Shown piece by piece: positions 46,256-59,100 of a stretch of DNA of 64,000 nucleotides. The notes under the pieces were generated by a model. That model was not told where the DNA came from. It did no database searches and worked only from the letters and a program-made list of their open reading frames with translations. Every line of letters starts with the position of its first letter. Within the stretch, counting starts at the first letter, position 1. The translations under genes were made by a program, and so were the position numbers. The stretch is taken from the NCBI GenBank assembly GCA_010015745.1, contig ML978193.1, forward strand, positions 62,001 through 126,000, in the 5' to 3' direction. Source of the stretch: Setomelanomma holmii (taxonomy: Eukaryota; Ascomycota; Dothideomycetes; Pleosporales; Phaeosphaeriaceae).

Positions 46256-47232
46256 TTATGAGGACACTTCTTCGGCGGAGTTTGTGAGGGAGAGGTACGC
46301 TGTCCATGCAATACCCACAGTCGAGACGAAAGGCTGTGAGTTTGTCAGCGCCAGTCATGTTGGCAGAGTCGATCAGACGTACAATTTGGTATTGAATGGG
46401 CATGATCCGGAAGTTGATGATCTGCACAGTGGGCCACACCATCCAGTTGGCCTTTAGCGCAGGTACATAAATGTCTTGAAACTTGCGCTGCACTGCCCGC
46501 TTTCCACCTCCCTCAGCGATAGTCATGAAGGTGAAGAAACACGCGAGACCTATTGTTATCAGCATCGTAGTTGGGGCATAGACAAGCTCACAAACTTACC
46601 AGCTGGAGCAAACAAGAACTGATCGAACGCGACGCGCTTCAAGGCAGGTAGCCACGTAGATGTCTTGCTCATCGGGAATGTAGAAGACAAGAATCGGAAC
46701 CACCTGTGCTGGAGTGGTGACATGATGAAACCGTAGGACATGAATCTGACGGTACGCTCAAAGTCGAATGGTGGAGGCAGCAGCTTCGAGTCGGGGATGA
46801 GGTCATTGTCATTCAGCGGGTTCTTTCTGTCCAGCTCGTGGATCTCGATGGCGAGGAAGTCATCTTTGCCAGGGCCGCCCTTCTTGCGGACTGCGCGCTG
46901 TCGGACAGCGGTTAAGGTTTGTGCTACTGTGTCTGCGATGCCACCCAACACCTGCGACGCCTGTCAGCCTGTGTCCTAAAACCATGCGCAATGATCCAAG
47001 GTCATCTGAAGGTGTTTTTGTGGTTGTTTGTAGGACTGGGAGCATCATGGGTGGGCACGTGTGCGGATGATGCTCGGTGGCAAGATGGGATACGTACAGC
47101 GTTGGTGATCATCGTTGTGAGTACTGCGGGTACAATCAGTACGAATGGAATCCATGGGTCGTAGAATGTCTTACCTGGCCTTTGCGCATAGTAGCTGTTG
47201 TACTTGCGGGCTAGCAGGGAGACTGCAGCCAT
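46256..47232 (-). CDS. Mpv17/PMP22-family membrane protein
   Basis: Small four-span membrane protein of the Mpv17/PMP22/Sym1 family, located in peroxisomal or inner mitochondrial membrane. Five exons on the minus strand: 47175-47232, 47098-47123, 46600-46951, 46383-46549 and 46256-46333; introns 51, 146, 50 and 49 nt; 226 aa. Exon 2 is only 26 nt. Joined, they give YNSYYAQRPVLTTMITNAVL (the family RP-T-GxxxGxGD-like start), RTVRFMSYGFIMSPLQHRWF, QDIYVPALKANWMVWPTVQI and INFRIMPIQYQI, the family signature. The true start is uncertain: a splice acceptor sits 36 nt before the chosen ATG in an open frame, so one more upstream exon may exist. Which organelle cannot be told. Confidence 0.85.
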
Positions 47233-47928
47233 TTGTAGGAGGAAGACTGCGGCGTGGAGGAGCGGCTGTTGGAGATGACGAGTCAGTAAGTGTCTAGGGT
47301 GTGGTTGATGAGGTCGCCCACAATCTTTCCGTATATCCAGCGACTATTCAGCTGGTAGAGCACTCTACGCCTAGTGGAATCCATGGTGGTTGCGCTCGAT
47401 AGGCCTCGAAGGTAGCGGTGTTCGAATCACAGGCAATGACGTTGACGAGACGTAGGCGGTCCGTGTGACAGCCGTTGTAGCCGCGTTGTTGATCGCAGAC
47501 TTCAGCGCTGCGCAGAGGGAAATTGTAGTGTCGTGAGAGTATGTGTGAATGTCGTCCGAACGTGGTTGAAGGGTCCTGCAGCCGCCTGCGGGGGTGTCTC
47601 GGTGGCTGTGAAGGGTTTCGAGGCGCAGCAGGCCGGTTCGGTCACCGCCGGTTCCGCAAATCACATCTCAGCATGCTCAGCATGACGACCACAGTGCCCA
47701 GTTTCAGACATCGTCCGAGGGTACATGAAACTTGTTCAGATCTACGCGGGCAAAACATCTTCTCCAATCTGCCCAGCGTATATCTGTACCCTCACGTTCT
47801 GCACCCGCGTTCGACTCGGGCAACAAGAAAGAAATGCTTATCAGGCTCGAAGTATATATTGACATTAAAAGAAAGCCGACACGGGAATGTTGGTGTTCTG
47901 TAGTCCTGGGATTCCTCAAGAGCTTCAT
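47233..47928. other. Intergenic
   Basis: 696 bp upstream of the Mpv17-family gene and downstream of the GT25 gene. It may include an upstream exon of the former (for example from the ATG at 47384) and a tRNA-like D-arm sequence near 47347-47362, judged not to be a tRNA. Confidence 0.45.
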
Positions 47929-49558
47929 CTACTCTTCTTGGTCAGGCCACTGATCCGTCAGATCCCTCTCCCCCTTCCCTTGCACCAAGTTCTCCAGATT
48001 CATCCTGACACTATACCGCAAGAATGGCGTCTCATACTTCCTCGCATATCCACCCCCCAGCCCTCCAATATCGCTCTCGCCCTGCATGGGATGATGATGG
48101 GCAAAGATTGGTGGTTGAGTGGTCATGCATACCCTTTCCTTCTCATGCGCGCCATGAGCGGGTTGGGGATAGTCAGGACCCATGTTCGGATCTTCGCCAG
48201 CACACCAACGTCCCAATTCGCTGTCGAAAATGCCGTTCCAGCCTTTGAGACCGAACTGATGGAGAAGACGACGCGCGCCTCGTTGAGAGACGGCGTAACC
48301 TACTGTGCAAAGCTCCCCGCCTGTTGAACGGTGGTATATTCGGGTATGAGATGGAAACGCCGTAGAGAAGGCATCTTGATAGCCCTGAAATGGATGGGCC
48401 TTTAGGTACCTACCGACAGGCACGGTACTATCGTTCGCATAGGTCAGGATCAGGTTGGAGGCAGTGGCTGGTGGGCGGTGCTTGAGTGACGATGAACGAC
48501 GTTGAGAATCACGCGGAAGCCCGGCACCGCAATGCCCAAGCCAAAGGATGTCCCATGTTTTAGGGTCGCCGTAAGGTGACATATGGGCTTCGAGGCCATG
48601 TCTCTGGGGAGGATTACGACTATCCGAGACGGAGGCTAGAGGAAGGGATGCGAGCGTGTGAGGCACGTTACGGTTATCGATGCTTTTGAAGGCCATCTCT
48701 TCTGTCTCGGTGCTGGGTCGATAGTCGATGTGGTTCTTGAGGTTTGGTGAATTCTTGAAATGTTCGTTGCAGGAGGACAAAAAGCGGGAGGCAAGAGCGA
48801 ATCGCTGTAAGTTTTGGCGAACTCGAACATCCCAGTCCACATCATCTTCCAGTATAAAAGCTGTTGTGAGATTTTGCTCGACTATCCTAAATGATGTCAG
48901 CCCAGATCTAGGAATTTGGGGTCCATGGAGCAGGTGACATACCGTTGAAGCGCGTTCATATGAGTCCTCCAGCTTCCGCGTATACCTGCCAAAAGTTTGA
49001 TATTCTCTTGCGGCGGCGGGTACGCGCTCTCCTTGATGCTGTCTCCCGTCACACCCTCTACGTACTCGAGTTTGATGTTGGAGATGGCAGCCGACAAGGA
49101 CATAGCATCGCGACGGTCAGTCCGGAAGGGCAGATTGAGTACGAAGATCTTATGGAACTAGGATAAGATCAGTATATCCCAGTACGTGTCAAGCATTTTC
49201 AGTGCTTCGTCCAGCCTCATATGTACGAGCGACAGATGTTAGGAAACCATTGTTTGAAGAGCCAATCTCGTCGAAAGACTTCAGAGCTTTTACATACTCC
49301 AAGCGTTGCATTCATGATGTCTTGTAAGCTTTCATCTTCCAGGTAGTCGAACGAGTCCTCTGGAAATGGCAATGCGTGCTTTCCAAGATTGAGGAAAAGC
49401 CAGAAGGTAGCGAAGAGCAGACACGTTGCCAGCAATCTAGGCTTCGAAGAATACCAGCGCCCTTTCCCTTTGGTTGCGTCGAAAGTTGTGCCATGCTTGG
49501 GAGACATCCGTCCCAAGGTATCGACAGAAATCCGCCGCATCTCGATGGTACGCAGCAT
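47929..49558 (-). CDS. Glycosyltransferase family 25 protein (type II membrane)
   Basis: Likely Golgi or ER glycosyltransferase. Three exons on the minus strand: 49298-49558, 48943-49157 and 47929-48886; introns 140 and 56 nt; 477 aa. A short cytoplasmic tail precedes one membrane span (LLATCLLFATFWLFLNLG, residues 42-59), giving type II topology. Exon 2 opens with the GT25 start block HKIFVLNLPFRTDRRDAMSL. Across intron 2 runs TTAFILEDDVDWD (about 166-178), with the acidic EDD metal/donor site. Later blocks WDILWLGHCG and GELCTVGYAVSQRGARRLL are also typical of fungal GT25 proteins. Donor and acceptor sugars are unknown. It is divergent from NAR1 (586 bp). Confidence 0.86.
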
Positions 49559-50144
49559 GGCCACGATAGAACAAAGAGAGAAGACATGAGAGGGATAATA
49601 GTCACATAAGAAACGTCGTCAGAAGTAAAGCAGCATAGTCTAGCATACCGTTTTAACCTTGCAGTCAGTGACTTCAATGCTGATCACCTACCATCCGGCA
49701 CGCAACCAGGCTAAATTGATGTGCCGCAAATAACATGCACCCCGCAAATATATTGTCCGCGCATATTGGGCTGAAGAATGACGCGTGGCTGCGATTAAGA
49801 GCCGTCAAGAGAAGGCATCGATGCAAGCACGTGAGATGGAGGCAGATGGCGGTTAGTCGTAGAGGGTGTTGTGGCGGAATTCAGAAACAAGCCGCGGACA
49901 TGTCGTGAAGTAATCGGAGCTTATCGATAGGTCGGCGCGTTCTGGCAGGCAAAATGTCATTGGCTTCTCCGCGCTTCGGCGCGCATTTCTAAGTCACTTC
50001 AGATGATGTGATTGCCTTCGCCTTCAAGACACTTTTGGTATTCGACTTTGCTGCTTGTTCGGCGTTCTTAATTCTTTCGTGTATACCTGCGCCGGTCGCT
50101 TCCACACTGCATTGCTCGCCACCCCTTCCCCGCCATAGCTCACC
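49559..50144. promoter_or_regulatory. Divergent intergenic region GT25/NAR1
   Basis: 586 bp between start codons of divergent genes; it must hold both promoters. No motif is firmly recognised. Confidence 0.5.
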
Positions 50145-52078
50145 ATGAGCGCCATTCTCTCTGCAGATGACTTGAACGATTTCATATCACCAGGCGTAGC
50201 GTGCATTAAGCCCATAGAGACTCTACCAGCGAAGTCAGAAGACAGTAATGTGCGCGCAACCCCTCGTATCGGATAGATCGGCGACTAAGCTAACAAATGT
50301 AGAATCCTTACGAAGTCACCACCGAAGATAAAGCCGCTGCGTCGCAACCACCACCGCCTGCTTCGATATCGCTCACGGACTGCCTCGCATGTTCGGGATG
50401 TGTAACGAGTGCTGAGGCTGTCCTCGTCACACTACAATCGCATACTGAGGTTCTCACAACACTCGACACATACCGGTCGCTGAAGGCACCATGGCACGCG
50501 CAAAACGGGTCGAATGGGCTAACGAACGGACACACTTACAACGGGACGTCGAATGAAGTTAATGGCCACAGTCATGAGGGGAAGCTATTCGTCGCCAGTG
50601 TCTCACCACAGGCGCGCGCAAGTCTGGCTGCCGTATTCAATGTGTCAGAAGCAGCGGCTGGGAACATGATCACACAGCTTCTAAGCGGTCCATCTGGTCT
50701 CAGGACGGGCGGACATCAAGGCAGCGACTTCACGTGGGTCATCGACACCAACGTGCTGCGCGAAGCCTGCCTTGTAGCAGCGGCAGACGAAGTCGCAATA
50801 GCGCTGGGGTCGGATGCGCCGATGAAGCCTGGAGCAGAGGGCGCGATCGATACAACACCGAAGCAGCCAATCCTTACATCTGCATGTCCAGGCTGGATAT
50901 GCTACGCGGAAAAGACACATCCGTACATTTTACCACATCTGTCACGGCTGAAATCACCTCAAGCACTTACCGGCACTCTTGTCAAGTCGGTGCTGAGCCA
51001 GCGCTATGGTGTATCCCCATCACAAGTATGGCATGTAGCTATTATGCCGTGCTTCGACAAAAAGCTCGAAGCCAGTCGCAGCGAACTGACCTCCACTGCC
51101 TGGCTAGCCAACCACGATACTTCTGAAGATCCCGTACGAGATGTGGATTGCGTCATTACAGCTCGCGAGCTGCTCCAACTTGCCTCCGCCCGTGGCATCA
51201 ACTTCAATTCTCTCCCACGAATCCCACTATCTACCAGTGAACGGACACCTTTCCCCGATCCGAAGCTGGATTCATTACTCTTCCCTTCGTTGAGACAGAA
51301 AAACCAAGATGCAGTTGCAGGACCTTCGGGTGGTTACTTATACCACATACTGCAGACATATCAAGCACAGAACCCTGGCTCGTCCATAACAGTATCCCGT
51401 GGGCGCAATGCAGATGTGGTGGAATACTCACTCGTGCAAGGTTCGGAGACCATCATACGAGCAGCCCGTTTCTACGGCTTCCGCAACATTCAAAATTTAG
51501 TTCGTCGCCTCAAGCCTGCCAAAGCGAGTCGACTACCTGGCGGCAGGACGGGCGTGAGTCGGAGGCCTGGCGCAGCTGGCGCAGCTGCCGGTGAAGGTGT
51601 CAAGGAGTACGCATATGTCGAAGTCATGGCATGTCCAGGCGGATGCACCAACGGCGGAGGACAAGTCAAAGTCACAGAGGTTGAAGACGTGCGTATCGCA
51701 GAAGGCTTAGAACAGCCCAACGGCGACGTGATGGCACCCAAACCAGGCCCAAAAGAACAAAAAGAATGGCTGGCGAAAGTAGACGAAGCATATTTCTCAG
51801 CCTCCGACTCGGAAGAAGACAGGCTTGACTTGGACGGCGATCGCGAATTGAACGGCGTTCAAACCAACGAACACAGCACGGACAACGACGTGGTGAACGG
51901 TAACTCGCGAACGAAAATCAAAGATGTGATGGACCACTGGTCTGCCATCACAGGCGTAGACCCACAGAAGTTACTATACACATCTTACCGTAAAGTCGAA
52001 AGCGACGTCGGCAAAAAGAAGCAAAGCGACATGGAGCGCGTAGCTGGCTTGGCTGTCACTGTTGGCGGTGGGTGGTAG
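50145..52078 (+). CDS. NAR1: Cytosolic Fe-S cluster assembly factor Nar1
   Basis: Iron-hydrogenase-like protein of the cytosolic iron-sulfur assembly pathway, bridging the Nbp35/Cfd1 scaffold and the Cia1 targeting complex. Two exons, 50145-50249 and 50303-52078, with a 53-nt intron (CTAAC branch), giving 626 aa. It starts MSAILSADDLNDFISPGVAC, the fungal signature, with the first cluster cysteine at the end. CLACSGCVTSAEAV follows, then LTSACPGWICYAEK, AIMPCFDKKLEA and EVMACPGGCTNGGGQ, supplying the remaining cluster ligands. The splice donor GTGCGC is weak, but the phase and NPYEVTTEDK downstream support it. A disordered asparagine/glycine-rich insert (about 110-150) is specific to fungi. 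Confidence 0.94.
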
Positions 52079-53715
52079 ACAGCGCATTTCGCTTCAAGGC
52101 ATTGGGCGGCGTATTTAGATGGGAGTCTAGCATTTACACTTCAGAGATCTTACAGACGCATGAATGAAACATGGTTCACGTATACTGTGGGTGTCGATAT
52201 ATCAGTCTTTTTGACAGCATGCAAGCTCATGCAGGTGTACATGCTTGTGCGTGCAGCATATGCAACGGCCCGGTCCTTTTGACATGTTCGTTCCCATTGA
52301 CGTGCCCGTCCCGGTTGCAGCGGTCTCACAGGAAAAGCAAGCACATGTCGTATATCCGCTGTGCGACATTCGGGCACGAGCATCGGTTCGAAAATGCATG
52401 GGCCCCGTGCGAGAATGCAGGGTTCCGAGAGCTTTGGCATCGTGCTGGGCGAATGACGCAATGGTTAGACCGTGAAGTCAGGGTGTGTTGGTGTTGGTAT
52501 TCTAGGTACCTGGGGTATTTGGGCCATTTGGTGGCAAGTAGCGAGGAAGAAGGGTGGTGGTGGTGTGAGGTGGATGAGTTGGAGGATTGCGTAGACAGTG
52601 GGGATTGGTGACTCAGTGGTGTCTTTGCACATTGAGTTTGGAAATCATATAGTGGCTATTCACATCGATAATTGGAATCGAGTATTATCGGGACGTTTTT
52701 CATTCGAGATGACTAACAAGTACAGATGTTGTCCGGTCCAGCCAGGAGATGCACAGACTTCCTCTGGAAGTCGTGCGCGTCGAGCTCCGAGCCATCCTGG
52801 GCGATTGAAGGAGAAGATTGTTGGTCGATATATCAACCGCTATTACGTGATGATTACAAGGAGTGTACAGTCTGCGCGAGGCCGAACGCAAGGAGACGCC
52901 TGTCGGTCTATATATAACAACAACAACAACAACAACACAAGGAAATCAGGGTCTGAAGGTAGACGTGGGGAGAAAATGGAGAGTTTGATCGCTCAAGCTA
53001 TGTCTTACAAGAGAAAGAGACCCCTCGTTCCGCCCATGCACCAAGGTATCCAAGAAAAACCCGGTCCAATCTTCGCCCCATAAGGGTAGTAATATGTCGA
53101 GGTAAACGTGGTCGCCAAATGCTCAAATTGGGGTATCCGCCAAAGTTGAAACCAAAAGAAGTAGGATATGGAAACACAAAGGAAATGAGGGCTGATGCCC
53201 TTTGCGGTCTAATGAGGTATCGGGAAATTGTGAAGCAAATGTGGCTGGGGTCCCCAAATACTGTGGTCCTCTGGCTTATAGGACAATCTCCCAGCGAAAT
53301 AAGGCACGATAATTGCCTCGCCATGAACATGCCGCCTAGATGATTTGATAAGGAAAATGTGGTGGTGTACAGACAAAGCGAATGTGGAGCTGATATATTG
53401 GGACAACAAGTAAGACGATGTCGCGAGATGGTAAAGCGATAGGGCCAGGACGGTTCTGTGTGACGCCGAAACACCGCCCTGAATGGATACGCGCTACTTT
53501 TGCGACCCGTTTGCGCGTCTGAGGCCTTCCGGACTCGTGCAGCACCGTTCCTGCGGTGGCCGGAGGCTCAGTGTCGTGTTTTCGTAACCGCTGCCCGACG
53601 ATCGAATCGACGATAAGCGAGAGGATGTGCTGATCAGGCGCGTTGATCTTATTACAATTATATGGTAGAAAGATGATGCAGAGAATGCGATGCGGGTGAG
53701 TGACTTTTACAGAAT
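52079..53715. other. Intergenic, convergent 3' flanks
   Basis: 1.64 kb between NAR1 (+) and the Ime2-like kinase (-). A 161-codon frame at 52598-53083 runs through a microsatellite and is not credible. No domain was recognised in any frame. Confidence 0.5.
52916..52937 (+). repeat. (AAC)n microsatellite
   Basis: About seven AAC units directly after a TATATA stretch, inside the gene-free region 3' of NAR1. Confidence 0.9.
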
Positions 53716-56136
53716 TCATCGGTAGTTCTGTTGAGCCTTGAAAAGGCTATGAGCGACGCTGGACGCCCAGTCTGCATCTTCTGGCGGCGTAGGCCACTTC
53801 GAGACAGTATTGTCGTCTCCAGGGTAACCTTTTGAGATTTCCATGGGCTTGCTGGGCGTCATGTAACTGGTCTGGCCGAAGCCAACACTGTTGCGGTTGG
53901 CAGAGGGTGATGGCGTTAAGTACGATGCAGCCGGGCCCAGATCAGTTTGAGATCGCTGAATTAAGGTTTTTTGATTGTCGAGCTTCTTCGATGCCTTGTG
54001 AGCTGATGCCAGTACTTCGTTGAGGAGCTCTTCCTCTTCGTTAGGCGTCTCGTAACGATTAGTTGGGTTTGACTTGTTCTGGAGTGCTCGCCTGGTCCGA
54101 CTAGAAATGGGCCCTGGGGCACCATTCTCAGAAACTCGAGGCTCAGGTCCATGAGGCACCGAGTGATGACGTTTGAGCATTGGATTTGTTGCAACACGGC
54201 TCTTCGCCGCATTGGCTTCTACACTGTCTCTGACGTGTTGCAAGGCCTTGTCTAATTCAGAGAAATCGGCATTGTTGGATGGACCTGCCAATTGACTCTG
54301 GTCAAGAAGTGACTGCCTTGCATTGGCGCTGGCCCATGGAGCGCAGCCAGCGTTGGCTTCGATGTCGTCCGAATTGGGTGATATAGGGGTCTGATACCGT
54401 CCTGACAGGCGTCGAGCACGCTTGCGAAGGTGGGAGAAGAAGCCCTCTTTCTGCCCATTCGTTGGCGAAGTGACGCCCGATTGACCATTGAGTGCACGCT
54501 CTGCTTCTTGGCGATGGACGTCTGCATAGTGGTTGCCATGGGATGCGACGGACAGTTGACGACCAATTTTCTTTGCAGCTTGTTCATCACTATCTGCAGG
54601 ACGTACATTCGCTTGCGCGGTGACTTCAGCTGACAGTGGGGAAATCGGTCGTATTGATGGCAGAATGGGAATAGGCGCGCCATTGGTAGGTACTCCATTT
54701 GTCCACGTAGCTCGCTTAGTCGCAGCTGGTCGATGCTTGGCCGGCCCACTTGCATTGCCCGAATTCGCTGCAGGTGATTGTGCAGGCGATAAAGGTTGCG
54801 TTGTCGTGTGCTGCGGAACCGCGGGGGCACTCTCCCGCGCAACTAACGACCTCCGTAGCCACGAAGAAGTCTTCGAGCTAAGGCTTGGGGATGCGTCTGG
54901 AGAGTCTTTCGCTGAGATTTCCGATTGCTTGCGGCCCAACAGTCTGCTTGACGAAGACTTGAGTCGCAGAGGGTCAAAAGCATCCTGGAAGTACTCATGG
55001 GCCAGTGCCTGTGTGGAAGTTGGCCTGGCACGAGGATCCCACAACAAACACCAAGTGACAAACTGTGCCAGACTAGCAGGCCATTGTGGTGTTTGGAGGA
55101 TGGTGTCAAGAGAATGAGGAGCCATCTACAGGTTGTCAGTGGAGCCCTTGAGGAACAAGATTGACAGAGCCTTACCTTGGGGAATGAGAAGCCCAGCTTC
55201 TGTGCCAGTCGAACACCCTCTTTCCATTCACCACCACCAACGCGCTGGCCATATTTGTTGACCCAGCCGCCAGGGCTGCCCATAATTTCGCACACCCTCC
55301 AGACTTGGTCAACCTCATTGCCACCAGGGAACAGAGGCTTGAGTGTCGCAATCTCAACAGCCATTGCGCCAACTGCCCAGATGTCTACTGGTGCTGAATA
55401 CTGTCCAGCGCGTAGTAATACTTCGGGTGCGCGGTACCACCTGGTCGAGACGTATGTGGTGTAGGGGAGCTTCGAGTGCGTTTCTCTTGCCAAACCGAAA
55501 TCGGCAATTTTGATGGTATACACGGGCGGTGTTGATGGGGGAGTCATCATAGCGGAGTAGCGACGAAACGGATGCGATGAGTCGTTGTGTTGCGATGTCG
55601 ATACAAGAATGTTCTCTGGCTTGATGTCGCGATGGAAGAATTCGCGGTCATGGATGTGTTCGAGGCCTGACAGAATCTGGAAAAGTATGCTCTTCACGCT
55701 GTGTGCGTCCATTGGCTTGTGATCGCGCGCCTTCATCAGTTGATAGAGATTTCCGTCCATGTACTCCATGGCAATGTGTAGGCGGCGGCTGTACGGGTCC
55801 AAGAAGATGTCCAGAGCTGGTACCAGGTGAGGATGCGCCGGTAGTGATCGTAAGAAGATGACCTCTCGTAGCTCCAGGCAGCTTGAGAATGAATCAAACG
55901 TCTTCTTCATCGTCTTGATCGCGACCTGTGACGTGTCAGTCAGGCTCGAGGTCTGAGCGTGTGTGTAACGTTGAACCTACCAAAGTACCACGTCGAGCAA
56001 TGTGGGAACCCGCAGTTCGAACGCGTGCAAGCGCGACGCTGCCGAAGCTGCCATCGCCAATGTCCTTCATGACTTCATACCTCTCCTCAAGAGAGGCCCA
56101 GCCATGCGGCTGGGTTTGTTGTGAGTCTGGCTGCAT
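53716..56136 (-). CDS. Ime2/MAK-type serine/threonine kinase
   Basis: Kinase of the RCK/MAK/Ime2 group; in fungi Ime2/ImeB controls meiosis or sexual development and light responses. Three exons on the minus strand: 55981-56136, 55176-55925 and 53716-55125; introns 55 and 50 nt; 771 aa. Kinase landmarks: glycine loop GDGSFGSV (27-34), VAIK (Lys56, formed across intron 1), HRDIKPEN (150-157), DFGLA (194-198), activation-loop TTY (208-210) in place of TEY of MAP kinases, and RWYRAPEV. A short Ser/Pro insert precedes DFG. After the kinase domain come about 400 low-complexity residues, usual for this family. A decisive assignment to ImeB against other members needs alignment. Confidence 0.9.
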
Positions 56137-59100
56137 TTTGATGATTCAGAAAACTCCTTTACGAGAACATTCGATAATGTCTCTGTTTTATAGAGTGAAT
56201 ACTGAGGACGTTAGACCGTCTCATTGCAAGCAATGACCAGATCAACTTACTGATAGAGTGATTAGAGAGTAATGATTCTTATTTCATCTCATTCAATGTC
56301 GACTCGATGCTTGTAGTACAAGATGCTCAGGCGAAGATGTCGAGTCGTCCTGAGGGGGAGGGGGAGCTCAGTGCGTATCAAAGGTTTGAGACGCGATAGG
56401 AGCAGGAGTAAGGGTCCAGGTAGTCGCAGCTGCGGGAATGTCGATGAAATGAAAGACGACGGTTGGGAAAGGGTGTGTGGAGACAGCCCAGAAGCACGGT
56501 AGGCGGGTGCTAATCCGTAGCTCAGGTCGTTCTAGTGAAGATGAAAGAGGACTGATGCTGTGATCATAGCTTGGTGGCTTAATGATCGGGCTGGGAGATT
56601 TGGCCGTGCACAGAGCGTCCGGGGAGGGGGGATGTGGAACTGGTCGGCAAGTGAGAGTCAGGGAGAATGTCCAGGTCCAGTGATTTTTGCGTGAGAGGTG
56701 CAAAGCGAGGCGGTCTAACGCGTGCCAGATGTGATGTACGGCGGAACCAAGGCGAGCGAAAACACGCCGGCTGCGGCAGCACCTGTGATTGATGGGCACT
56801 CCTTTTGGTGAGTGGCAGGAAGGGGTGCAGAAATGGGTCTTTGCACGAGTCGCAAGGCTAGGCCAGCAGATTAGAGAGGAAGCGGCGCACAGGGAGCGTT
56901 GCGAGGCGTATTAATGAAGATCGCAAGGCCCAGATAGGACAAGTCAAAGTGAAGGGCCAGCAGATGGTCTGTTGCCGTGGTGAGGGAGAGCGGTCGCGGC
57001 TGTGTGCGTTGGCAGTCAGAGATGGAAAGACGCGACCGGTTGACAGTTTAACGAGCGACGCAACGCGGGCAGCGAATCCTGTACTGCGGGTGTGGAGCGG
57101 CAGCGGTGAAAGGCAAAAGCATTGCGGCGCGACAGTGGTTTTGCGTCGATGTGAAAGTGACGTGCAGGACGGTGAATCGCGTGAAATGAGGACGGACTGT
57201 TACGGGGGCTGACTGTCAGGAAGGCGCGCGCCGCGACCGGGAGTCGCAAGGAAGGCACGCTCGGCCCAAATCGCCCTAGTGCTGTTACCCCCTGCCCGAC
57301 TGATTGGAGCGGGCCGCCTCCTTTTCTCATATCGCCCGCGCACTCATTGGCTCTGGCTGCGCGCCGTGTCTTCATTTTCGAGCGATAAAACACCACGGCG
57401 AGCAACATGTCGCCGGGCGCACCCATTTAGTTTAGCGAGCATATGCAATAGCATGCACACATGTGATGTGCGCGCACGACTAATTCACCGCAGCGACGAC
57501 ATAGCCTCGCGCGTCGTCCAGCTCAGCGCGCCGCGAGCGCCCTGCCCTTGCGCTCTTCAGCTGCCGCACCCGGCCATCAACGAGCAGCCTCGATCGGGAT
57601 CCAGCATGAGCATCTGGCTGTCATCTTGCGCAGCCATGGGGCCCCTATTTACGGCGCCCGTACCTGATTTGTAGCAGGTTCCTGAGCGACCTACCAACCG
57701 TCTCCCTGTCTAGCGCCATCCCTCATTGGTGTAGCCAGGCTGTGACACCCACCGGCACGGTTAACACTGCTTTTAGCGCACGCGGCAGCCGGCAGCACAA
57801 AGTGGTGAGAGACACCGTCCAAATCTTAACGGAATTTGAGTCAGTGGGGTACCAGACGCCGTGGTCGATGCGCTCATCATGACCTCTACCAGCCCCTGGG
57901 AATCGGCAACACAACCATCTCTGATTGTGGGCGGATGCAGGAGCCCGTACGCGGCCAGCCGAGGAGCTGCTGTGGGCATGTCATCATCGACTGGGAATCA
58001 TGTTGCGCCTGGAAACTGGTTCTGGAGACGCAGGGCAACTTGGGCAAGGCGGAAGAAGTGGAGAGTCCGACGTGCAACCACGCGGCGATCGACAAAACAC
58101 CGGAATTCTAAGCGGACGCTATCAACTGCCTCGTATTTGCTTCATCCGGGAAAGTTGCTGCGAGCCCAGAGAGAAGAAAAAAAAGCTCGGCGCCGAGTAG
58201 TTCCCCCTCTGCAAGCACATCACTCAGGTTGGTTCTTGCGCTTGTTCTGTTCGCTATCAACGCGGCGGATCTCCCTCGAAATTCAGAGCAGGAGTCCATG
58301 CGCTACGAAGCCTGCGATTGTCAGAATGTGATCTCGCTTCGATGGGCGAGTGGTTGGCAGGAAGAGCCAACGTCTTTTAGCCCAGGTCCTCTCATCTTCC
58401 AGAAGGTTTCTACCGTTGTGGCGCCTCGTCAGAGGTCATCAAAATAGATTGCTGGCCCACCTCTGCAACGCTCACATACGAAACCCGAGGGGTTTTGTTC
58501 GGCACAGCATCCTCTTCTTTGGCCTGCTCTCCGAGAGATCGTTGCACTTGTGCTTCGCGAACACCGAGTGCTTCGAAAAGCATTACATAATGCCAGATTA
58601 GACTTTTCGTTGTCGCATCTTTGCTAGAATACACCGTGCTTCGGTTCAGACTGATCATGGACGAGGCTCACGACAGTCTGCAAACACCTACGGCCCCAGA
58701 TCTGCGTATCCTCGTGCCATCATCCACTCATCCAGCACGGTACCGAGGTCCGTTCCGCAGGTTTTCGTGAAAGGTAGAAGTGATCAAGGACCATCCTGTT
58801 TTCCCATGCAACCACTACCGGCCAGCGCACCGCAGAGCTGCAAGTCATCTTCCGCACCGAAAGGGGCACGTCTCTGTCCAACTGGCCACCCGTTCTCTCC
58901 TCTCATTGACTGCGCCGGTGATATTCAAGGCCATGTGAGAGCAATATGCATGCTCTTTAGCCTCTTTTGGACACACTGCAGGCAATAGCAACCTTCCTTT
59001 AGCAGCGAACGCATGCGACATCTTCCACGCGACATCGAACTGAGTCTGGGATAAGTCTCTCGTAGGGCTTTTCGCGTCCGTTGTACTGTATACGTCGTCA

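Noticed and set aside
47345..47431. Possible tRNA: D-arm-like sequence at about 47347-47362 and a TTCGAAT box near 47421
   Set aside because: The D-stem has lost pairing, the sequence before it does not pair with that after the T-arm, and no anticodon arm forms. At best a relic.
52598..53083. 161-codon open frame with poly-asparagine
   Set aside because: Asparagines come from an AAC microsatellite; no domain and no homologous pattern recognised.
56368..58331. Several overlapping frames of 60-156 codons on both strands
   Set aside because: Open on both strands at once in GC-rich DNA, proline/serine/arginine-rich translations, no recognisable motifs.
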